Origin: HK-STAS-PATE-42 sp964461505 | GTDB taxonomy: Bacteria > Patescibacteriota > Saccharimonadia > Saccharimonadales > HK-STAS-PATE-42 | Reading direction: 5' to 3' | Length of the DNA: 64,000 bases | NCBI GenBank assembly: GCA_964461505.1 | Contig: CAYWUW010000001.1 | Coordinates: forward strand, 62,001 to 126,000 | In this document: in pieces, positions 24,655 to 33,255 of the stretch | Layout of the letters: each line of letters begins with the position of its first letter | How positions within the stretch are numbered: position 1 is the stretch's first letter | Translations under genes and position numbers: made by a program | The notes under the pieces: model-generated | The model's input: only the letters and a program-made list of their open reading frames with translations | The model's database searches: none | What the model was told of the DNA's origin: nothing

Positions 24655-25266
24655 ATGGAAGCGCCAAGGTTTGAACAGGAACTCACAGATTTAGCTTCTG
24701 GAATGGGGGGGGCTTTAGAGCTTAGCCACTATGTGGTTGAGTCATCGTCTAGCCCAGATGCTAAGCCTCTAAGTCAGCAGGCTGCTGAAGCATGGGGAGA
24801 AATAGATGATTCAGCTGGAGATAGAGCAGTGTTGCAGAAATTTGGGTTTGGTCCTGATTGGCAACAGATCTGTAGCAAGGGTAATGCCACTAATAGGCCA
24901 ATGGTTGTTGTACCTGCGGTTAATACTGAAGCTATAAGGGATGGTCTAAATTATATACCTGCTAGAAATCACGTAGCAACAATAGTAGAATACCAAATCC
25001 TTGTGGCTGTGCTGGGCCATTACGTTGGGATGGATGAAGACTTGGCTAAACAACGTGCAGACGAGCTTTATGCTGTGGCCAGGAGTGAGGTTTATGTGTC
25101 CGAAGGAGGGCAGGTTATAGTTGGGGGTAAAGTGATAGTATTGCCCGGTGGAAAGGGTGAGCTACATCTACAGCGTTTAGCCCCTCAGGGATCGTGCAAA
25201 GATCTTCAAATTGTTCTTTCTCCTGCAGGTTCAAGTGTTATACCTTATAAAAAACCTGCTTCTTGA
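24655..25266 (+). CDS. Hypothetical protein
   Basis: This 203-residue acidic protein has no recognised family. It has a mixed alpha/beta N-terminal part, and a Gly/Val-rich C-terminal strand region (GGQVIVGGKVIVLPGGKGELHL, split here from residue ~150). A GAGG Shine-Dalgarno lies 9 nt before ATG 24655. It lacks internal palindromes, but one lies at 24617 in its leader. It may belong to the island edge or be native. Confidence 0.6.
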   Translation: MEAPRFEQELTDLASGMGGALELSHYVVESSSSPDAKPLSQQAAEAWGEIDDSAGDRAVLQKFGFGPDWQQICSKGNATNRPMVVVPAVNTEAIRDGLNYIPARNHVATIVEYQILVAVLGHYVGMDEDLAKQRADELYAVARSEVYVSEGGQVIVGGKVIVLPGGKGELHLQRLAPQGSCKDLQIVLSPAGSSVIPYKKPAS

Positions 25267-25271
25267 ATGGG

Positions 25272-25757
25272 TTAAGAAGTCTTCTTTTTGTCTAGCTTAT
25301 CTAGCTTTAGGCCTTGGACCAAAAAATAAATTACTGCTGCAGTGGCAATTAAGGTTAAAAGTGAGTTGGCGGCTGAGCCCCAAGCTATAATAAGTTCTTT
25401 GCCGCTGCGTTCTAGGCCGGTGTGCCAAGCAAGAGTGCTAAGATCGGATCCGCCTAAAATAAAGCCGATAATTGGGTTGATGAATCCATCAACAATTGCT
25501 TTAACGGTTGCTCCAGAGGCGACTCCGATTGCTAAACCTACGGCTAAGCCGATTACGCCCTGTTCTCTTATAAAATCGGTAAACCCAGAGATTTGACCTT
25601 TGGTTCTTGAACCAACGCTTTTGAGATCTTTTTTTAGTTCGCCTTCTAGTTCGGCAAGTTCTTGCTTGGTTTTTTTACCGGTTCTTTCGATATCTTTTTT
25701 TATTTTTTGTTCTAAGTTCACTAGAGTCTTTTTTTGGTTATTCTTTTGTGTAGCCAT
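25272..25757 (-). CDS. mscL: Large-conductance mechanosensitive channel with N-terminal extension
   Basis: MscL opens under membrane tension to relieve osmotic shock. The core starts near residue 60: GFTDFIREQGVIGLAVGLAIGVASGATVKAIV (TM1 with its N-terminal helix), then FINPIIGFILGG, a periplasmic loop, and TM2 (LLTLIATAAVIYFLV). The first ~58 residues are a Lys/Glu-rich predicted coiled coil not present in the ordinary channel. The usual C-terminal helix bundle is shortened to a short charged tail. Length 161 against about 130-150. The identification rests on the TM1 pattern. Confidence 0.85.
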   Translation of the reverse strand: MATQKNNQKKTLVNLEQKIKKDIERTGKKTKQELAELEGELKKDLKSVGSRTKGQISGFTDFIREQGVIGLAVGLAIGVASGATVKAIVDGFINPIIGFILGGSDLSTLAWHTGLERSGKELIIAWGSAANSLLTLIATAAVIYFLVQGLKLDKLDKKKTS

Positions 25758-25830
25758 GCTTATCTTATCTTTAAATGTTGTTTTACTAAGCTTAAATTAT
25801 ACCAAAAAACTTAATTTGGCTAGAACTTGG

Positions 25831-26388
25831 CTAAAGTTTGAGTTTGCGCGCGATTGTATCGATGGGATTTCTAGATGGATTGGTTTGGGGTAAGCATTTT
25901 TGTAGAATTTCTAAAATTTGTGCAATTAGTTTTTTATCTTTTAGATAAAATGTGATTGGCATAGAGGTCCTTTTGGCTCCTACAAGTGTAATTTGAGTTT
26001 GATCTTCGAATTCCTCTACCCAGTAATAGGCAAAATTGAGCATACTAAAGTTCTGTTTGTTAACGTGAACGGATGAAGATGTGAGGCTGTAAGTTTTGAT
26101 TTCTGGTTTGCGGGCGGAATAAAAAATTAAGCTTAGCGAAGCGATAAAAATGATGGCTGGGCTAATTAAATCTTTGCGGCCAGAAATTATCCAAGGGATT
26201 GCGGCTATAACTGCTCCGCCAAAGATTAAGCTTAAATACCAAAAAAAGCTTTTTTCTTGGTAGAAGAATTCTTCGGCTTGCCATTCTAGCTTGGGGTTTT
26301 CTTTACTAAAATCTAGGGGCGGATTGGTTGGTTGCATTGTGTTTTTTGTTCTAGCTAGTTTTAAGTTATACGCTTTTTGGAGGTTCAT
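25831..26388 (-). CDS. Hypothetical membrane protein, two helices, PH-like tail
   Basis: Two membrane helices at about residues 47-67 (FFWYLSLIFGGAVIAAIPWII) and 75-92 (LISPAIIFIASLSLIFYSA) are followed by a ~90-residue soluble beta-rich domain (YSLTSSSVHVNKQNFSMLNF...) like bacterial PH or DUF-type domains. The ATG at 26388 follows the sortase stop by 2 nt, so translational coupling is likely. An internal ATG at about 26336 is also possible. The function is unknown; the link to sortase is by position only. Confidence 0.65.
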   Translation of the reverse strand: MNLQKAYNLKLARTKNTMQPTNPPLDFSKENPKLEWQAEEFFYQEKSFFWYLSLIFGGAVIAAIPWIISGRKDLISPAIIFIASLSLIFYSARKPEIKTYSLTSSSVHVNKQNFSMLNFAYYWVEEFEDQTQITLVGAKRTSMPITFYLKDKKLIAQILEILQKCLPQTNPSRNPIDTIARKLKL

Positions 26389-26390
26389 TG

Positions 26391-27056
26391 CTACGCATCG
26401 ATGATTTCTGCGGTGATAACAGTTCTGTTAGTAAAATCGCGAGAGGCTTTAATGTAGCCTCCACCGCAGGTGATAATTTCGAGGCGGGGTTTAGAGTTTT
26501 TATTGCCGAGCAATTCTGCCATAGGAACCTCGGCTTGGGGGTAATCTCCTTTTTTGGTGACAACAAAAGTAAATTGTTGGCCTTTATCATCTGTAATAAT
26601 AATTTTTTGGCCAGCATTTAGTTTGTTAAGATTAGCAAAAACAGCTCTGCCGTAGGCTGAATAGTGCCCAACAATCATGGCTGGGCCTTTATCTCCGGGG
26701 CGAGAAGATTGGTTAAACCAGGCGGTTGTCCAAAGGCTTTTTGGAACATCAACGGCGTTTTCTGCGGTTAAGCCTAGGTGTTCAACTTGGGCATCGACTC
26801 CGATATCTGGAATGTTTATTTTTGCCGGTAGTGAAGCGACTTTTGTAGGAACGACGATTTCTTGTTGAGTGGCGGTCAAGCCTCCGTTAGAAGAAAACTT
26901 GCCAGAAACGGTTCCGTAGCTAATTTGTGAAAGTTTGGTATCTTGCTCGTAACGGCTATAAGCGATGCTGGTTGTGGTGAACAGCCCGACTAAGCTTAAA
27001 CTTAAAAATAGTACGGCTTTGATTTTTTGGGCGTTGAGGTTGGGGTGGAAATTCAT
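26391..27056 (-). CDS. Sortase (class E/F-like transpeptidase)
   Basis: An N-terminal signal-anchor (AVLFLSLSLVGLFTTTSIAY) precedes the sortase beta barrel. The catalytic His is in MIVGHYSAYG, the Cys in LEIITCGGG and the Arg in DFTNRTVI, the standard triad. It would join LPxTG-like proteins to the cell wall. A substrate candidate with APKTG is at 34711-35967. Length 221 is typical. It is followed after 2 nt by a membrane protein gene. Confidence 0.9.
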   Translation of the reverse strand: MNFHPNLNAQKIKAVLFLSLSLVGLFTTTSIAYSRYEQDTKLSQISYGTVSGKFSSNGGLTATQQEIVVPTKVASLPAKINIPDIGVDAQVEHLGLTAENAVDVPKSLWTTAWFNQSSRPGDKGPAMIVGHYSAYGRAVFANLNKLNAGQKIIITDDKGQQFTFVVTKKGDYPQAEVPMAELLGNKNSKPRLEIITCGGGYIKASRDFTNRTVITAEIIDA

Positions 27057-27190
27057 CTTTAAAATCTTTTTGCTTAAGCTTAATTTTATAGTAAGAATTC
27101 TAAATCATTTTTGTATGTTTAGCAATGATGGTGTATAATCTTTACAGATAAGAAACTATTAATAAACTTAAATTTTTAAAAAGAGCTGGC

Positions 27191-27868
27191 ATGACAACAA
27201 CTAAAAAACTGACAATTGATTTAGGCTTACGCACAGAGCTTGGTAAAAAAGTTCGAGCTTTAAGAGCGGAAGGTAAACTACCCGGAGTGATTAACGAACA
27301 CGGTAAAGAGAGCGTTAGCGCTGTGGTTGAGCAACGTGAGTTTGAGGCTTTATATGCAGAGGCTGGGCGGACGCAACCTCTGGAATTTAGCATTGATGGC
27401 AAGAATCATTTGGGGATGATTAAAGAAATTGACCGCGAGCCGGTAAAAGGTAAAATTATTCACTTTACGATTCAGGCGATTAACCGGAACGAGAAAGTTA
27501 GTGCCGAAATTCCGGTGCATCTTGATGAAGAAGGCGATATTCCAGCACGTAGAACTGGTTTAGATGTGATTGCTGTAACACACTCTTTTGAGGTTGAGGC
27601 TTTACCGCACGATCTTCCAGAAAAGTTCTTAATTGATGGTTCTGGGCTAGTTGAGGTTGGTGATAGAGTTCTTGTAAGCGATGTTAAATTGCCAGAAGCC
27701 GTTGAGTTAAAGAATGAAGAAGATGGTGAAAAAGTTCTGTTTATTGTTGAAGCTCCGCGTGTAACTAGCGAAGAAGATCTTGCTAATGATGAGCCAGAAG
27801 GCGAAGAGGCTTCTGCGGCTGATGTTCCGAGTGATAAGGGTTCTGAAGAAAAAACTGACGAAGCTTAA
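27191..27868 (+). CDS. rplY: 50S ribosomal protein bL25 (CTC form)
   Basis: bL25 binds 5S rRNA. The protein begins with the N-terminal 5S-binding beta barrel (LGLRTELGKKVRALRAEGKLPGVIN) and continues through the C-terminal CTC-type domain (VSAEIPVHLDEEGDIP...), ending in a Glu/Asp-rich tail. Length 225 is usual for the long form. A TATAAT at 27134-27139 gives a leader of about 45 nt. Just downstream lies a block of dispersed repeats. Confidence 0.95.
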   Translation: MTTTKKLTIDLGLRTELGKKVRALRAEGKLPGVINEHGKESVSAVVEQREFEALYAEAGRTQPLEFSIDGKNHLGMIKEIDREPVKGKIIHFTIQAINRNEKVSAEIPVHLDEEGDIPARRTGLDVIAVTHSFEVEALPHDLPEKFLIDGSGLVEVGDRVLVSDVKLPEAVELKNEEDGEKVLFIVEAPRVTSEEDLANDEPEGEEASAADVPSDKGSEEKTDEA

Positions 27869-28070
27869 AGTCTAGTCTAAGAATTGTCATCTCGAGCCTG
27901 CCGAGAGATCTCTATAGGTTTCAGTAAGCACATCTTTTTGTCATCCCTCAATCGAGTTGAGGGCAGGCTCTGAACTCGATTGAGGATCTAATTAAATTAA
28001 GGATTATTTCTTTTTTGACTGGATCCCCAGTCGAGCATGTCATGGCGACATGCCATGGCTGGGGATGACA
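27868..28070. repeat. Compound dispersed repeat: block B (27868-27946) and block A (28009-28070)
   Basis: Block B (GTCTAGTCTAAGAATTGTCA..., ...GAGATCTCTATAGGTTTCAG) recurs at 51302-51382. Block A (GACTGGATCCCCAGTCGAGC..., ...GGCTGGGGATGACA) recurs at 51604-51664 nearly unchanged, and in a shorter form at 51426-51459. A is a hairpin within a hairpin. The A/B order is the same in both loci. It fills the gap between bL25 and the CNNM-like gene. Confidence 0.85.
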
Positions 28071-28136
28071 GTGGCGAGGGGGTTGCTCTCCCGGAGGAGG
28101 GGTAAGGTATTATGGAATGGGGTTATTCTGTGGTGG

Positions 28137-28157
28137 TATAATTAAGCTTAAGTTTAT
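28137..28157 (+). promoter_or_regulatory. Promoter with palindrome before the CNNM-like gene
   Basis: TATAAT at 28137-28142 runs directly into TAAGCTTAAGTTTAT and the ATG at 28158. Confidence 0.55.
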
Positions 28158-29093
28158 ATGCTAGATTTTTTGTATTACTGCGCGGTTATTGTTCTGGCTT
28201 ATTTTGTTGGGGTTTTATTGAACTTAGATTTTGGCTTTGCCGGAGCCAGCGAATACGAACTTAAAAGGCGGGCCCGCGAAGGTGATAGTTTTGCTAAAAA
28301 AGAGGCCTGGGTCAAAAAACATCTTGAGGAATTTAAGTTTAGTATTTTGCTGCTAGTTCTGTTTTTGGAGGCTGGTTTAATCTTTTTAGTTAGTTTAAGG
28401 TTTAAGATCTGGCTGGCTTTGCTGGCTCTAGGCTTATCTTTTTTGGTGCTACGCTTTGTGGCTTTGCAGAACTTTTCTAAAAAGATGTTTGCTTTTTGGC
28501 GCAAGCAGGTGGTGTTAAAAGCTCAACTGTTGGTTAAGTTATTTAAGAATTTGGGCAGGCCGCTGTTTAAGAAATCTTTAAAAGATGTTGAGTTGAACAA
28601 GGCTTATTATTCTGAAGAGGAGTTTGCCTACAAGTTTGAGATGGATTCTGATGTTTTGAGCGAGGTTCTTAGAAACAGAGTTGCTCGTGCTTTGGCGGGT
28701 TCTAGAACTAAGGCTAAAGATGTGATGTTGGCGATTGAAAAAGTTCCTAAGGTTGATTTGAACTTAAGCTTAACGCCAATTGTTTATGATGAGTTGCATC
28801 AAAAGGGTCACGATATGGCGCTGGTTTTTCAGGGTGCGGAAACGAATTTGGTTGGTTTGTTGCATCTTTCTGGTTCGGAGGCTGTAGCGCAAATGAATGT
28901 GAGCAGTGCTATTCGGGTTGGCGATAAAATGGAGCAAGGTTTGCAATATATTAAGGATGAAGTTTGTTTGGATGATTTGGTAGAAGGGTTTTTGAAGGGT
29001 GGTCAGAATGCAGTTTTGGTGACGGGTTCTGGTGGCCAAGTTACCGGAGTTGTTACAGCAAGAAAACTTTTGGCGTGGTTAAGTGGAGCTTAA
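28158..29093 (+). CDS. CNNM/HlyC-like CBS-domain membrane protein
   Basis: There are about three membrane helices in the first 100 residues (FLYYCAVIVLAYFVGVLLNL; FSILLLVLFLEAGLIFLVSL; IWLALLALGLSFLVLRFVAL). A cytoplasmic part follows with TKAKDVMLAIEKVPKVDLN and MALVFQGAETNLVGLLHLSG, the DVM...LVGL pattern of CBS pairs in DUF21/CNNM proteins. These are linked to divalent cation transport or regulation. At 311 residues it is shorter than typical members and lacks the CorC/HlyC tail, so function is only suggested. Confidence 0.65.
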   Translation: MLDFLYYCAVIVLAYFVGVLLNLDFGFAGASEYELKRRAREGDSFAKKEAWVKKHLEEFKFSILLLVLFLEAGLIFLVSLRFKIWLALLALGLSFLVLRFVALQNFSKKMFAFWRKQVVLKAQLLVKLFKNLGRPLFKKSLKDVELNKAYYSEEEFAYKFEMDSDVLSEVLRNRVARALAGSRTKAKDVMLAIEKVPKVDLNLSLTPIVYDELHQKGHDMALVFQGAETNLVGLLHLSGSEAVAQMNVSSAIRVGDKMEQGLQYIKDEVCLDDLVEGFLKGGQNAVLVTGSGGQVTGVVTARKLLAWLSGA

Positions 29094-30680
29094 GGTTAAG
29101 TTTAAGCTTGAATGGCCATAAAGACGTATTGTTTTAGAGCTGCAACGAGTGGGTTTCTGTAGTTTAATACCAAACTCCAGTCCACTGTTTTTGCCGTGGC
29201 CTATTACGGAGTGTTCAATAGCTCTATCGGATTCTGCTCTTAACATTCCGTCTTCGATTAAGCCTTGATCAAAGAGCATCTTAGTTGTCCATAAGATTAG
29301 ATGTTTAAACTGTTCTGCGGATACATCGTAAATACTATCGGCTTGCACTTCTATTCCTATAGTATTCCCATTCCCCGCATCTTCTCTACCTTTTTTTCCG
29401 CCATCGATTACGCCATTTCTGATGTGCCCTGCTTTGGTGGCCGGATCTCTTGTGAGTTGCCATATCTCTGATGGGTTGTTATCGCTCATCATAAACTGAG
29501 TGCTTGCACCGCTGTTGTTAGCCCAGCTTTCAATTTGATCTGTAAGCGTAATTTCATGAGACCTTCCCTTTGGAGCGGCATCAGTTTCATTGTCTGAGGT
29601 GGAAACTCCATTCGCCCAGAGGTGCCAAATAAGATATCTTACGGTAATTGAAGTGCCATTATAGTACTTATTATATTTTGCAGGACCGATTAGCTCTTCT
29701 ACATATTTTGATCTATCTTCGATACCGCTTTGTTCAAACTTTGCATAATCTTCAATAGTAAGTGATTTTAGAGCTTTTTTAATTGTTTGGACAAGCGCTT
29801 TATCTCGTGGTTCATTAAGTTCGCTAAAATCTATAGTTTCAACGTCTATGGCATTTTTTTCTGGAGGTAGCGAAGGCTCATCTTTTGGGCTGTTTGGGTT
29901 GGTGTCTCCACTTACATTACCGGTTATTTTTTGTACAAGATCTATGTAGTTGACTACCAAGCCTAGCCACTCTTCACCGGTGGAATATCTTAGCTCGCCG
30001 GGCTCGTCGCTATCAACCATAAGCCTAGCAACTTCTTTTGGATCACGTCCGCCGTTATTTAGATAACCTATAACGTCAGCATACCTGTAAGATCCATCTT
30101 GGTTTTGGAAATAGATCTTTTTCTGGAAATCTGCAAAAGAGTCTTCGGGGTTTTTGTATTTTCTAAAATCTCTGGGGTGTTGGACTCTCACCGACCCATC
30201 TGGGTATGTAAAAAGTACAGTAAACTGATCACCATATTTCTTTTGTAGTTCCGGGACGCTTTCTGCCGCAACCTGCTCATCTGTCATTTTATCGGGATAA
30301 ACATCGCCTTTCCATCCGTCTTTTGCTACGATACCATGCATGTTGTTTGCCTTTGTGGCTAGTTCACTGGTTCCTGAATCGGATTCGTGCATACCGACTG
30401 CTAAAAATAACTCATACGGAAGGGGCATCTTGGGGTCTTCGGCTAATCTTTCGGATATTTCTACATAATCTGAGATGAATTTTGTAGTTTTTTCTGGGTT
30501 AGTTAGGATGTCTTTAGAGTCTTGCTTAGTGTCCTCTGTCTTTGTGTCACAACTTCTTGCACCTAGTGCTATTAATAAGGTGGCTGTTGCCGCTAGGCCT
30601 AAGAGTTCTCTGCGGGTTACCCCATATTCTCTATTACTATGTGGATCAGTTGCTCGTGGGTGTTCTTGTGAATTTGGCAT
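29079..30680 (-). CDS. Exported cell-wall hydrolase: glucosaminidase-like plus PGRP amidase domain
   Basis: ATG 30680 (MPNSQEHPR) is chosen because a TATAAT lies 9 nt upstream. Residues ~24-45 form a Tat-like or lipoprotein signal (VTRRELLGLAATATLL..., ALGARSC with possible lipid Cys). A glucosaminidase/lysozyme-like domain follows (VGMHESDSGTSELATKANNMHGI). After a Pro/Asp linker comes an Amidase_2/PGRP domain (GNTIGIEVQADSIYDVSAEQFKHL, EHSVIGHGKNSG). It would cut host or prey peptidoglycan or its own wall. It contains no palindrome copy for 1.6 kb, a hint of recent acquisition. The last 15 bp overlap the CNNM-like gene. Confidence 0.82.
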   Translation of the reverse strand: MPNSQEHPRATDPHSNREYGVTRRELLGLAATATLLIALGARSCDTKTEDTKQDSKDILTNPEKTTKFISDYVEISERLAEDPKMPLPYELFLAVGMHESDSGTSELATKANNMHGIVAKDGWKGDVYPDKMTDEQVAAESVPELQKKYGDQFTVLFTYPDGSVRVQHPRDFRKYKNPEDSFADFQKKIYFQNQDGSYRYADVIGYLNNGGRDPKEVARLMVDSDEPGELRYSTGEEWLGLVVNYIDLVQKITGNVSGDTNPNSPKDEPSLPPEKNAIDVETIDFSELNEPRDKALVQTIKKALKSLTIEDYAKFEQSGIEDRSKYVEELIGPAKYNKYYNGTSITVRYLIWHLWANGVSTSDNETDAAPKGRSHEITLTDQIESWANNSGASTQFMMSDNNPSEIWQLTRDPATKAGHIRNGVIDGGKKGREDAGNGNTIGIEVQADSIYDVSAEQFKHLILWTTKMLFDQGLIEDGMLRAESDRAIEHSVIGHGKNSGLEFGIKLQKPTRCSSKTIRLYGHSSLNLTLSST

Positions 30681-30755
30681 AATTCTTAGATTATAACATG
30701 TAATGCTGTTATAAGTCAACAAGCTGCAGTAATATTTGTATATCATCTTCTTTGG

Positions 30756-30771
30756 TATAATTAAGCTTAGT
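30756..30771 (+). promoter_or_regulatory. Leaderless promoter of aspS fused to the palindrome
   Basis: TATAAT at 30756-30761, then TAAGCTTAGT, then ATG at 30772. The 10-nt gap is entirely palindrome sequence. No Shine-Dalgarno is present. Confidence 0.65.
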
Positions 30772-32550
30772 ATGGATAAAAGAATTTTAGCGGAGGCGAC
30801 CTCTGGTTTGGTGGGGCAAGAGGTTTACCTGATGGGCTGGGCTAACTCTCGGCGTGATCATGGTGGGGTCATTTTTATAGATCTTCGTGATGAATCTGGC
30901 TTAGTGCAGTTAACTATTCATCCAGATCAACAAGCGGCTTTTAAAACTGCGGAATCTGTGCGTGATGAATACGTGCTTAAGCTTAAGGGTAAGGTCGTTG
31001 AACGCGATAAAGATCTTATCAATCCGAATCTTGAAACTGGAAAAGTTGAAGTAGTTGCTTCTGAGCTTGAGATCTTGAACAAGTCGGAGCCTCTCCCCTT
31101 TTCTGTTGGTTTAAATAAATCTGAAGATGAAAATGTTGGTGAGGACGTACGTCTAAAGTACAGATATCTAGATCTTCGTCGTTCAGAAATGTCTAGGATG
31201 CTCACTAGAAGACATCAAATGCTCAAGTTTATTAGAAGCTGGATGGACGAGAAGGACTTCATTGAGGTTAATACTCCAATATTAGCTAACTCTAGTCCCG
31301 AAGGAGCAAGAGATTTTCTGGTCCCTTCAAGAATGTATCCCGGTAAATTCTTTGCACTTCCGCAAGCTCCGCAGCAGTTTAAGCAACTTTTGATGGTTGG
31401 TGGGATTCCAAGATATTATCAGATTGCTCCGTGTTTCCGTGATGAAGATGCTCGCGCGGATAGAAGCCCTGGTGAGTTTTATCAGCTGGATCTAGAGATT
31501 GCTTTTGCAGAGACAGATGAAGTTGTATTCCAGCTGATGGAACCTTTGTTTATTAAGCTTACGGAGGATTTTGCTGGTAAAAAGGTTTTGCAAAAACCGT
31601 TCCTACGGATTCCGTATGCGGAGGCGATGAGTAAATATGGAACTGATAAGCCTGATCTTCGCTTTGGAATGGAACTTGTTGATCTTTCGGAAGAACTAGA
31701 AAATACGGAATTTGGGGTTTTTGCTGGAGCTTTAAAAAATGGTGGAGTTATTAAGGCAATTTGTGTTAAGGGTGGCGCAAGTTTAACTCGCTCTGAGATT
31801 GATAAGTTTACGGATATCGCTAAGCAAAACGGTGCTGGAGGCCTTGCCTACATTAACCTTAAAGATGGTGAGATTCAGTCTCCTATTGCAAAGTTCTTGA
31901 ATGATGAAGAGCTGGGCTTGATTATTGAGAAAACTGGGGCCAAGGACGGTGACTCAATCTTCTTTGGAGCTGATAGCATCAATATTGTGAATAGGGTTCT
32001 TGGAGTTCTTAGAAACGAGTTTGCAGATCACTTTAAGCTTAAAGATCCGAACGTTGTTGCTTGGGCATGGATAGTGGACTTTCCTATGTATGAGTTTGAC
32101 GAAAAGCAACAGAAGATTGACTTTATGCATAACCCATTCTCTTGGCCGCAAGGAGGACTTGAAGCTCTGAATACACAAGACCCGCTTGATATAAAGGCTT
32201 ACCAGTACGATATTGTTGCAAATGGTTTCGAACTTTCTAGTGGTGCGATTAGAAACTATAACCCAGAGATTATGTACAAAGCTTTTGAGATTGTAGGTTA
32301 TAGCAAAGAGCACGTTGACAAGAACTTCGGTGCGATGATCAATGCATTTAAGTTTGGGGCTCCACCTCATGGAGGGTTTGCTCCTGGGGTTGAGCGAATG
32401 CTGATGGTTTTAGAAGGTAAAGAAAACATAAGAGAAGTTGTCGCCTTCCCTAAGAATGGTTCTGGTATTGATTTGATGATGAACAGCCCGAGTGTGGTTG
32501 AGCAAGTTCAGCTGGATGAATTGGGAATTAAGGTTGTGGTTGAGGATTAA
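30772..32550 (+). CDS. aspS: Aspartyl-tRNA synthetase
   Basis: Class II synthetase with N-terminal OB-fold (LMGWANSRRDHGGVIFIDLRD), motif 2 CFRDEDARADRSPGEFYQLD, the bacterial GAD insertion (about residues 290-410) and motif 3 GGFAPGVERMLMVL. Length 592 is typical of the bacterial type. Some of these bacterial enzymes also charge tRNA-Asn; whether this one does cannot be seen. ATG 30772 (MDKRILAEATSG) is chosen over the upstream in-frame start at 30736, because a leaderless -10 box sits just before it. Three palindromes fall inside the gene. Confidence 0.97.
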   Translation: MDKRILAEATSGLVGQEVYLMGWANSRRDHGGVIFIDLRDESGLVQLTIHPDQQAAFKTAESVRDEYVLKLKGKVVERDKDLINPNLETGKVEVVASELEILNKSEPLPFSVGLNKSEDENVGEDVRLKYRYLDLRRSEMSRMLTRRHQMLKFIRSWMDEKDFIEVNTPILANSSPEGARDFLVPSRMYPGKFFALPQAPQQFKQLLMVGGIPRYYQIAPCFRDEDARADRSPGEFYQLDLEIAFAETDEVVFQLMEPLFIKLTEDFAGKKVLQKPFLRIPYAEAMSKYGTDKPDLRFGMELVDLSEELENTEFGVFAGALKNGGVIKAICVKGGASLTRSEIDKFTDIAKQNGAGGLAYINLKDGEIQSPIAKFLNDEELGLIIEKTGAKDGDSIFFGADSINIVNRVLGVLRNEFADHFKLKDPNVVAWAWIVDFPMYEFDEKQQKIDFMHNPFSWPQGGLEALNTQDPLDIKAYQYDIVANGFELSSGAIRNYNPEIMYKAFEIVGYSKEHVDKNFGAMINAFKFGAPPHGGFAPGVERMLMVLEGKENIREVVAFPKNGSGIDLMMNSPSVVEQVQLDELGIKVVVED

Positions 32551-32552
32551 GC

Positions 32553-33230
32553 TTAGACTGGGCTAGTATATCTTTTTTGCTCACAGAAGATGTCGAGCTC
32601 TTCTACTATCTCTGTATGAACTTCATTAACGTCTTTTGTCTGGCCAACTGTCTCAGGGTGAATTGTGACGACTTGGATGCCCGAGGTTCTGCTGTAGTTG
32701 GCCAGCGTATTTGCCATCTGCCCAAAGGCTTCTGCTACTCTTGCGTGAAAGTCTCTACCGGCTTGTTCGAATCTATCTAGTTCTCGGTCCATCCTTCTAG
32801 CTAATTCTTCTGGCGGTGGAGGAGTTAGTAGGAACATTAGATCTGGCATAATTAGATTGGGGTTCATTAAGTTTATATCTAGTATGTGCTGCTCACCAAG
32901 GCCTCTTCCTGCCCCCTGATAAGCTATGCTTGAGACGAAAGTTCTATCAGAAATAACGTGCCTTCTTGCTTTGAGGCTAGGCTTAACGACTTCTGCCATG
33001 TGTTGTGCTCGATCGGCAGCCATAAGGTAAACTTCGGACATTGGATCGAGTTCGCCAGTTTCTGGGCTCAAGAGAATCTCTCTAAGCTTAGCTCCAGCTA
33101 GAGTTCCACCAGGCTCTCTCGTTAAAATTGCAGAGCTGCCGATTCTACTTGTAAGCAGCATAGCTTGTGTGGATTTTCCACTTCCTTCGCCTCCTTCAAA
33201 AGCAATGTAAAGTGGTTTGTTTTGTGGCAT
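32553..33230 (-). CDS. tmk: Thymidylate kinase
   Basis: dTMP to dTDP kinase: P-loop FEGGEGSGKSTQA at residues ~8-20, then LTREPGGTLAGAKLRE, the DR motif VISDRTFVSSIAYQGAGRGLG and LLTPPPPEEL with a lid-type Arg cluster. Length 225. ATG 33230 (MPQNKPLYIAFEGG) begins the conserved strand; the longer frame starting at 33314 overlaps thyX and is unlikely. An AAGGAG Shine-Dalgarno is 14 nt upstream, near thyX's end. It is in an operon with thyX, linking dTMP synthesis to its phosphorylation. Confidence 0.95.
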   Translation of the reverse strand: MPQNKPLYIAFEGGEGSGKSTQAMLLTSRIGSSAILTREPGGTLAGAKLREILLSPETGELDPMSEVYLMAADRAQHMAEVVKPSLKARRHVISDRTFVSSIAYQGAGRGLGEQHILDINLMNPNLIMPDLMFLLTPPPPEELARRMDRELDRFEQAGRDFHARVAEAFGQMANTLANYSRTSGIQVVTIHPETVGQTKDVNEVHTEIVEELDIFCEQKRYTSPV

Positions 33231-33255
33231 ATAGGCTTTAATCACTCCTTTCTTG

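Noticed and set aside
31954..32370. 138-codon minus-strand frame in aspS
   Set aside because: Antisense shadow of conserved aspS motifs.
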